Below, one piece after another: positions 5,992 to 9,199 of a DNA stretch of 9,199 nucleotides (within the stretch, counting starts at the first letter, position 1; each line of letters opens with the position of its first letter). The notes below the pieces were generated by a model. It was not told the origin of the DNA, did no database searches, and worked only from the letters and a program-made list of their open reading frames with translations. This stretch comes from Planctomycetota bacterium (GTDB lineage Bacteria; Planctomycetota; Planctomycetia; Pirellulales; Pirellulaceae), in the NCBI GenBank assembly GCA_019347795.1, contig JAHWKS010000142.1, positions 1 to 9,199 of the forward strand. Direction: 5' to 3'. Position numbers and translations under genes: made by a program.

Positions 5992-6227
5992 CAGCGGCGA
6001 AGCCGCGGCAGCATATAGCCGTGGGCGCAAGCCCACGGACTGCGATTCGTGGAACATCCGAAGCCGCGAAGCGGCGACAGCGGACGATGTGCCGCCGTGA
6101 CCCCGCCGGTGTATTCGCTCGTCGCCTCGCCCAACACTGCTGCCGCCGCTTCGCGGCTTCCCGATCTCTTCTCTTCGCTTCCGCGGGCTGGCGCCCGCGG
6201 CTACATGCTGTCGCGGCTTCGCCGCTG
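5992..6227. repeat. mirror-ordered six-hairpin cassette 2
   Basis: Outer inverted arms 5992-6038 and 6181-6227 are 47 nt each with five mismatches. Inner inverted arms 6060-6080 and 6140-6160 are 21 nt with one mismatch. The centre is 59 nt. Hairpins in order: H1 5994-6006 (GCGGC/GCCGC, GAA loop), H2 6019-6038 (CCGTGGGC/GCCCACGG, GCAA loop), H3 6063-6075 (GCCGC/GCGGC, GAA loop), H3' 6145-6157, H2' 6181-6200 (CCGCGGGC/GCCCGCGG, TGGC loop), H1' 6213-6225. The layout copies cassette 1 with different sequence. It ends 14 nt before the phosphatase start codon, so the right arm abuts that gene's ribosome-binding region. Confidence 0.85.
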
Positions 6228-6241
6228 GGGTGGGCGCGCTC

Positions 6242-7051
6242 ATGAAAAACCGCGACTCTGAACTTGCCGCCAAGCTTGACTTCGCCGTCGCCGCCGCGCG
6301 GGAGGCGGGGTGGCTGACGCTCTCGTACTTTCAACGGGAGGATCTGCAAGTTGATCGCAAGGAAGACGCCTCGCCCGTGACGGCGGCTGACCACGCGGCG
6401 GAGCAGCTTTTGCGGGAGCGGATCGGCGAGCGGTTTCCCCAAGACGGCATCGTGGGGGAAGAGTTCGGCGAGTCTGCCGGCGAGAGCGGACAGCGGTGGA
6501 TCCTCGACCCCATCGACGGCACAAAGTCGTTCATCTGCGGCGTCCCGCTCTACGGGACGCTCGTGGGACTGGAGCGCGAGGGGCGGGGCGTGATCGGCGT
6601 GATCTACGTTCCGGCCCTCGACGAATGCGTCTACGCCGCCCGCGGCCTGGGAGCGTGGTACACGAAGGGAGAGGCGTCGCCGCGGCCAGCCAAGGTCTCG
6701 CAGCGTTCGCTCTTCGAAGGGACGTTCCTCACGTCGCAGGTGGACAGCTTTGAGGAGCGCGGCGCCGGCGAGGCATTCCGCCGGCTGCAGTCGCAAGCCT
6801 CCATCACCCGCACCTGGGGCGACTGCTACGGATACCTGCTGGTGGCCACCGGCCGCGCGGAGGCGATGGTCGATCCGGTGATGAACCTCTGGGACGCCGC
6901 TGCCCTGCAGCCGATTCTGGAAGAAGCCGGCGGCGCCTACACCGACTGGCAGGGCGAGCCGACCATCCACAACGACGAAGGCCTCGGCGCCGGTCCGCGG
7001 GCGCAGCGAGAAGTCCTGGAAGTGCTCCGAGCGTATCCGCGCCGGAAGTGA
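6242..7051 (+). CDS. hisN: inositol monophosphatase family / HisN-type histidinol-phosphatase
   Basis: The product is 269 residues, the normal length for this family of Mg2+-dependent, Li+-sensitive sugar phosphatases. Metal-site motifs are intact: SPVTAAD (44-50), GEE (72-74), DPIDGT (89-94) and NLWDAAA (215-221), giving probable ligands Glu73, Asp89, Asp92 and Asp218. The stretch RTWGDCYGYLLVATGRAEA (190-208), followed by DPVMNLWDAAAL and EEAGG, resembles HisN-type histidinol-phosphate phosphatases more than classic inositol monophosphatases. That suggests the penultimate step of histidine biosynthesis, histidinol phosphate to histidinol. No other his gene is nearby, so inositol phosphate or another sugar phosphate remains possible. 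ATG 6242 is preferred over in-frame GTG 6230; the only ribosome site is a weak G-rich run at 6227-6234. It is a soluble cytoplasmic enzyme. Its stop lies 13 nt from the convergent ferredoxin gene. Confidence 0.88.
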   Translation: MKNRDSELAAKLDFAVAAAREAGWLTLSYFQREDLQVDRKEDASPVTAADHAAEQLLRERIGERFPQDGIVGEEFGESAGESGQRWILDPIDGTKSFICGVPLYGTLVGLEREGRGVIGVIYVPALDECVYAARGLGAWYTKGEASPRPAKVSQRSLFEGTFLTSQVDSFEERGAGEAFRRLQSQASITRTWGDCYGYLLVATGRAEAMVDPVMNLWDAAALQPILEEAGGAYTDWQGEPTIHNDEGLGAGPRAQREVLEVLRAYPRRK

Positions 7052-7064
7052 CCGGACTGCATTT

Positions 7065-7418
7065 CTACGTCCACTCCACCGGCTGCGGGTGAATCTCGTC
7101 GGCGGGCCGGCCCCCGGCGTCGGCCCGCCCGCTCCCTTCCAGGCGGCTGATGGCCCGCACCGTCATATCGCGATCGCAGAGGATCTGGCAACTCAGGCGG
7201 ATTCCGGACAGGCCGCGGGCGGCGAGCAGGTTCTTCTCGGCCACGGTCATCTTCTCCGGCTCTCCCCCGACAAACTCGACCCGGCACGTGGTGCAACGGG
7301 CGTTGCCGCCGCAGGCATGAAGCTGATCGACGCCCGCCTCATCCTCCAGCGCCAACACCAGCCGCTTCCCCTCCGGCACGTCGAACTGTCCCACTCCGTC
7401 TACGGTCAGCTTGGGCAT
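7065..7418 (-). CDS. [2Fe-2S] ferredoxin-type iron-sulfur protein
   Basis: The product is 117 residues, read on the minus strand. Cys36, Cys42, Cys45 and Cys77 form a CX5CX2C...C cluster motif (HACGGNARCTTC, then RLSCQ), the pattern of [2Fe-2S] ferredoxins of the adrenodoxin-like or related type. The beta-grasp N-terminus MPKLTVDGVGQFDVPEGKRL fits. Cys81 is an extra cysteine. It probably carries single electrons to an unknown partner in the cytoplasm. ATG 7418 is strongly supported by AGGAG 6 nt upstream; the frame stays open for a further 61 codons but lacks family sequence there. The tail from about residue 95 (GSGRADAGGRP to PVEWT) is polar and probably flexible. No neighbouring gene is an obvious redox partner. 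Confidence 0.9.
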   Translation of the reverse strand: MPKLTVDGVGQFDVPEGKRLVLALEDEAGVDQLHACGGNARCTTCRVEFVGGEPEKMTVAEKNLLAARGLSGIRLSCQILCDRDMTVRAISRLEGSGRADAGGRPADEIHPQPVEWT

Positions 7419-7424
7419 TGTGAT

Positions 7425-7429
7425 CTCCT
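7425..7429 (-). promoter_or_regulatory. ribosome binding site of the ferredoxin gene
   Basis: On the minus strand this reads AGGAG, 6 nt before ATG 7418. It fixes the start and rejects the longer 178-residue reading. Confidence 0.8.
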
Positions 7430-7457
7430 GAAGGGGATAGCGATGCGTCAAATGAAA

Positions 7458-7490
7458 ACGGCCTTGCTCGATGGCGCAGAGCAAGGCCGT
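7458..7490 (-). terminator. 12-bp stem-loop in the ferredoxin leader, terminator- or attenuator-like
   Basis: ACGGCCTTGCTC (7458-7469) pairs perfectly with GAGCAAGGCCGT (7479-7490) around a 9-nt loop. On the minus strand the stem is followed by TTTTCATTT, a short U-run like that of a weak intrinsic terminator. It lies 40 nt before the ferredoxin start, so it could act as an attenuator. On the plus strand no T-run follows. A TATACT hexamer on the minus strand (7492-7497) just upstream is a possible -10; if used, transcription would start inside the stem and the hairpin could not form fully. Confidence 0.5.
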
Positions 7491-7508
7491 CAGTATAAGA
7501 GATGCACC

Positions 7509-7528
7509 ATTGCTTGCCATCAAGCAAT
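7509..7528. repeat. perfect 8-bp dyad or stem-loop in the divergent intergenic region
   Basis: ATTGCTTG (7509-7516) and CAAGCAAT (7521-7528) are perfect inverted arms around CCAT. It may be a leader hairpin of the ferredoxin transcript or a protein-binding operator between the divergent genes. Confidence 0.6.
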
Positions 7529-7561
7529 CGCCGTTGGTCACTGGATTTACCATCTCTGGTG

Positions 7562-7581
7562 CGCTATCATTGCGCGTAGCG
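7562..7581 (+). promoter_or_regulatory. possible promoter and operator of the toxin-antitoxin operon
   Basis: TATCAT (7565-7570) matches the -10 consensus at five of six bases and lies about 30 nt before the antitoxin ATG. It is overlapped by inverted arms CGCTA (7562-7566) and TAGCG (7577-7581), which could bind an autoregulating antitoxin. The best -35 at 17-nt spacing (TGGATT) is weak. Confidence 0.3.
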
Positions 7582-7600
7582 AAATCCGGGAGCAAAACCA

Positions 7601-7792
7601 ATGACGGACGCAGCGAGCAGGCTATTAAAGGCCTTTGAGGAGCTCTCCACAGCAGAGCAATCGGAATTGGCCGTTGAGATTTTGCGGCGAGCCCCGATCG
7701 GAGGCGAACTCCCCGAATCGGCGTTCGACGAACTCGCCGATGACTTGTTCCTCAGTTACGACGCTGAGGAGGAACGCAGTGACAAGCGCTGA
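7601..7792 (+). CDS. putative antitoxin of a type II toxin-antitoxin pair
   Basis: The product is a 63-residue acidic protein. The start ATG has GGGAG 8 nt upstream (7588-7592). Residues 4-30 (RLLKAFEELSTAEQSELAVEIL) are predicted to be helical. The acidic segment ELADDLFLSYDAEEERSD (45-62) looks like the flexible toxin-wrapping tail of antitoxins. I recognise no classic DNA-binding fold such as AbrB or RHH, so the call rests on size, charge and position. Its last 14 nt overlap the start of a PemK/MazF-like toxin gene, the usual antitoxin-first order with translational coupling. If standard, it neutralises the toxin and may repress the operon. Confidence 0.75.
   Translation: MTDAASRLLKAFEELSTAEQSELAVEILRRAPIGGELPESAFDELADDLFLSYDAEEERSDKR
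7766..7772 (+). promoter_or_regulatory. strong ribosome binding site of the toxin, inside the antitoxin gene
   Basis: GAGGAGG lies 6 nt before GTG 7779. It decides the toxin start: the frame is open from about 7635, but only GTG 7779 has this site and gives the family N-terminus. Confidence 0.75.
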
Positions 7793-8093
7793 TCGCGGCG
7801 AGGTTTGGCTAACCGATCTGGGAATGGCCGCGAAAGTTCGGCCCTGCGTCGTCTTAAGCGTTCCGATCGATCCGCAGGATCGAGTTCTCGTTACGATTGT
7901 TCCGCACACCACGAGCGTCTATGGAAGCCGCTTTGAAGTAGCTGTTCCAAAGCGGTTCCTCAAGTCCGGCGTATTCGACGCACAAGGCGTTGTCACCGTG
8001 CCGCAGGTAAAATTGATGCGCAAGCTCGGGAATCTCCAACCCGACGAGTTGGCGCTCGTCGAGGATGCGGTGCGGCGTTGGCTTGGACTGTGA
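7779..8093 (+). CDS. PemK/MazF family toxin (endoribonuclease)
   Basis: The product is 104 residues from GTG 7779, the normal size for the family. The N-terminus RGEVWLTDLG (6-15) followed by KVRPCVVLS (19-27) is the hallmark of PemK/MazF toxins. VTIVPHTTS (38-46) and the VPQVKLMRKLGNLQPDEL block (74-91) fit the rest of the fold. Family toxins cleave mRNA at short sequences in the cytoplasm and arrest growth. Arg21 and Thr44/Thr45 are the likely active-site counterparts, judged by position only. The gene overlaps the antitoxin by 14 nt and has its own strong ribosome site, so the two are probably coupled. It converges on the DUF1598 gene with a 38-nt gap and no clear terminator. Cleavage specificity cannot be read from the sequence. 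Confidence 0.88.
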   Translation: MTSADRGEVWLTDLGMAAKVRPCVVLSVPIDPQDRVLVTIVPHTTSVYGSRFEVAVPKRFLKSGVFDAQGVVTVPQVKLMRKLGNLQPDELALVEDAVRRWLGL

Positions 8094-8131
8094 TTGCCGC
8101 AAACCGAAATTGAATGCTGGCTCGGCGGACG

Positions 8132-9199
8132 CTAGTCCCACCACCACGCATCGGCGGGGAGATTCTGCGGAGCGGAGTTGCCGTGGGCGGCGTTGAGTCC
8201 GCCGTATTCGTCGAGCTTGACGTTCTCGGCTTTCACAAACTGCTGCGGCTCTACGGTCACACCGCCGCTGACGCCGGCCACGAACTTCGTGCGGTTCATC
8301 ACGCGATGGTTCACCACCGACTCGACCTGCGCCGGGGCGTGTCCCAACGACGGCGCGTAGGCGCCCTCGGGACCGAAGTGCGGCATCCGCCAGTCGATCA
8401 GCTCCGGCAGGTTCTCGCTCCGCAAGAGCGCCGCCACGAGGGCCAGATCAAAGATATTCTGCAGCTCGGCGTAGATCGGGTATTTCTTCGCCAGTTCAGG
8501 GAAGTGCTTCGTGAACGTATGGGCGAACTCCGCCGTCGGCTCGTCCGACGTGCCAGTGTGCACCCGCTCGCCTCGATCGTTCAGCAGCTCATTCTCGCTC
8601 AAAACCTGCACGCCCTGACCGTGCAGTTCGTACGCATCGTGGTCTTCCGTCGTGCGGAGCGCGTCGTAGTTGAGCGTGAACCACCAGCGAAGCACGTTCA
8701 TTGGGCGGTCCTCCATGCCCGGCTTCAAGGACGCCAGGTAACTCGTCACGCCCAACACGCCTTCTTCCAGTCCCATGCCGACCAGCTTCATCCGGTAGTC
8801 GGCCTCGACGATCACCCGGGCCGCCCGGGTCCGCGGATCGATGCCGAACACCTCGATGTTCTGCTTGCCGACGGTGCTGCGAAGCTCATCCAGCCAGTCG
8901 TCGCGCTGGTACGGCTTGAGCGGCGACCCGGCCGAGGCCTCGAGGAACTCCTTCGTCTTCACAAGATTCGCCTGCTGCGGCGTGATGGAGCAGCCGAAGC
9001 GACCGTCGGAGCCGAAGGCGTTTCGCAGCACCACCACCAGGTCGTCCAGGTGCATCAGCGGGCGGCCGGTATCGACGCTGAGCGGCCGGCCCTCGCGATC
9101 GATGGTCCAATCTCCCGCAGGTCCGGCGATCACCACGTCGCGGGTTTCGGGATAGACAAAGACGTACTGAATCTTCTGCAAACCTGCGAGCGTCAGCAT
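8132..9199 (-). CDS. DUF1598 domain-containing protein, C-terminal part
   Basis: The minus-strand frame is open to the right edge and ends at TAG 8132-8134, leaving 355 residues. The Met at the very edge is probably internal, because family sequence starts at once (GLQKIQYVFVYP). Recognisable stretches are DVVIAGPAGDW (21-31), LDDLVVVLRNAFG (51-63) and GRFGCSITPQQ (66-76), then the GMGLEEGVLGVTSYLASLKPG block, WWFTLNYDAL, YPIYAELQNIFDLALVAALL and the aromatic end DAWWWD. These fit DUF1598, a family I know from Planctomycetota. Members are often large, likely exported proteins of unknown function. No catalytic motif or membrane segment is visible in this part. The family call rests on recall of its conserved text, not on a search. 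Confidence 0.8.
   Translation of the reverse strand: MLTLAGLQKIQYVFVYPETRDVVIAGPAGDWTIDREGRPLSVDTGRPLMHLDDLVVVLRNAFGSDGRFGCSITPQQANLVKTKEFLEASAGSPLKPYQRDDWLDELRSTVGKQNIEVFGIDPRTRAARVIVEADYRMKLVGMGLEEGVLGVTSYLASLKPGMEDRPMNVLRWWFTLNYDALRTTEDHDAYELHGQGVQVLSENELLNDRGERVHTGTSDEPTAEFAHTFTKHFPELAKKYPIYAELQNIFDLALVAALLRSENLPELIDWRMPHFGPEGAYAPSLGHAPAQVESVVNHRVMNRTKFVAGVSGGVTVEPQQFVKAENVKLDEYGGLNAAHGNSAPQNLPADAWWWD

Larger units (their letters stand above)
5912..6241. other. 330-nt intergenic region made mostly of repeats
   Basis: It contains the 7-bp tandem repeat (5916-5950), about 40 nt of unassigned GC-rich sequence, hairpin cassette 2 (5992-6227) and a short leader to the phosphatase gene. No credible protein gene is present; the open frames here arise from repeat sequence. 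Confidence 0.7.

Noticed and set aside
549..6227. Hairpin cassettes as CRISPR arrays
   Set aside because: The repeats are inverted and mirror-ordered, not direct repeats with uniform spacers, and no cas gene is present.
5774..6970. Minus-strand open frame of 398 codons across cassette 2 and the phosphatase
   Set aside because: It reads through the 7-bp repeat, both cassette arms and the antisense of the phosphatase gene. No domain is visible.
7089..7604. Plus-strand open frame of 171 codons opposite the ferredoxin
   Set aside because: It is a shadow of the ferredoxin gene, whose minus-strand frame has the four-cysteine cluster motif and a strong ribosome site.

Overview
The window looks like a piece of a Planctomycetota genome, probably the order Pirellulales. 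It is GC-rich and carries protein families largely typical of that phylum: a DUF1501 protein, a DUF1598 protein, an EF-hand-rich lipoprotein and a secreted HExxH peptidase. Family assignments come from reading motifs only; no search was run. The first ten bases equal the 3' end of the standard Illumina adapter, so the window probably starts at the end of an assembled, perhaps metagenomic, contig.

Layout. Positions 3-536 (+) hold the C-terminal part of a DUF1501 protein. Positions 549-803 hold a palindromic hairpin cassette. Then, all on +, come a lipoprotein with ten EF-hand loops (831-2663), a secreted gluzincin-type peptidase (2880-3968) and a UbiB/AarF (ABC1) kinase-like membrane protein (4223-5911). 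A 7-bp tandem repeat (5916-5950) and a second hairpin cassette (5992-6227) precede an inositol-monophosphatase/HisN-type phosphatase (6242-7051, +). A small [2Fe-2S] ferredoxin (7065-7418, -) converges on the phosphatase. Across a structured intergenic region it is divergent from a type II toxin-antitoxin pair (7601-7792 and 7779-8093, +). A DUF1598 protein (8132-9199, -) runs off the right edge.

Most genes look like separate transcription units with 200-330 bp between them. Only the toxin-antitoxin pair is clearly an operon, with a 14-nt overlap. The DUF1501 protein, EF-hand lipoprotein and peptidase belong to exported or envelope protein groups, but nothing shows that they act together. The kinase, phosphatase and ferredoxin are housekeeping-type genes.

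The most unusual content lies between genes. Two intergenic regions, 5.2 kb apart, carry different sequences with the same design: six small hairpins in mirror order (H1-H2-H3-H3'-H2'-H1'), 47-nt outer inverted arms with five mismatches each, and 21- to 26-nt inner inverted arms with one mismatch each. In both, the H2 and H2' hairpins differ by a paired substitution that keeps the stem intact. The ferredoxin/toxin-antitoxin gap is also rich in perfect stem-loops and possible alternative pairings.
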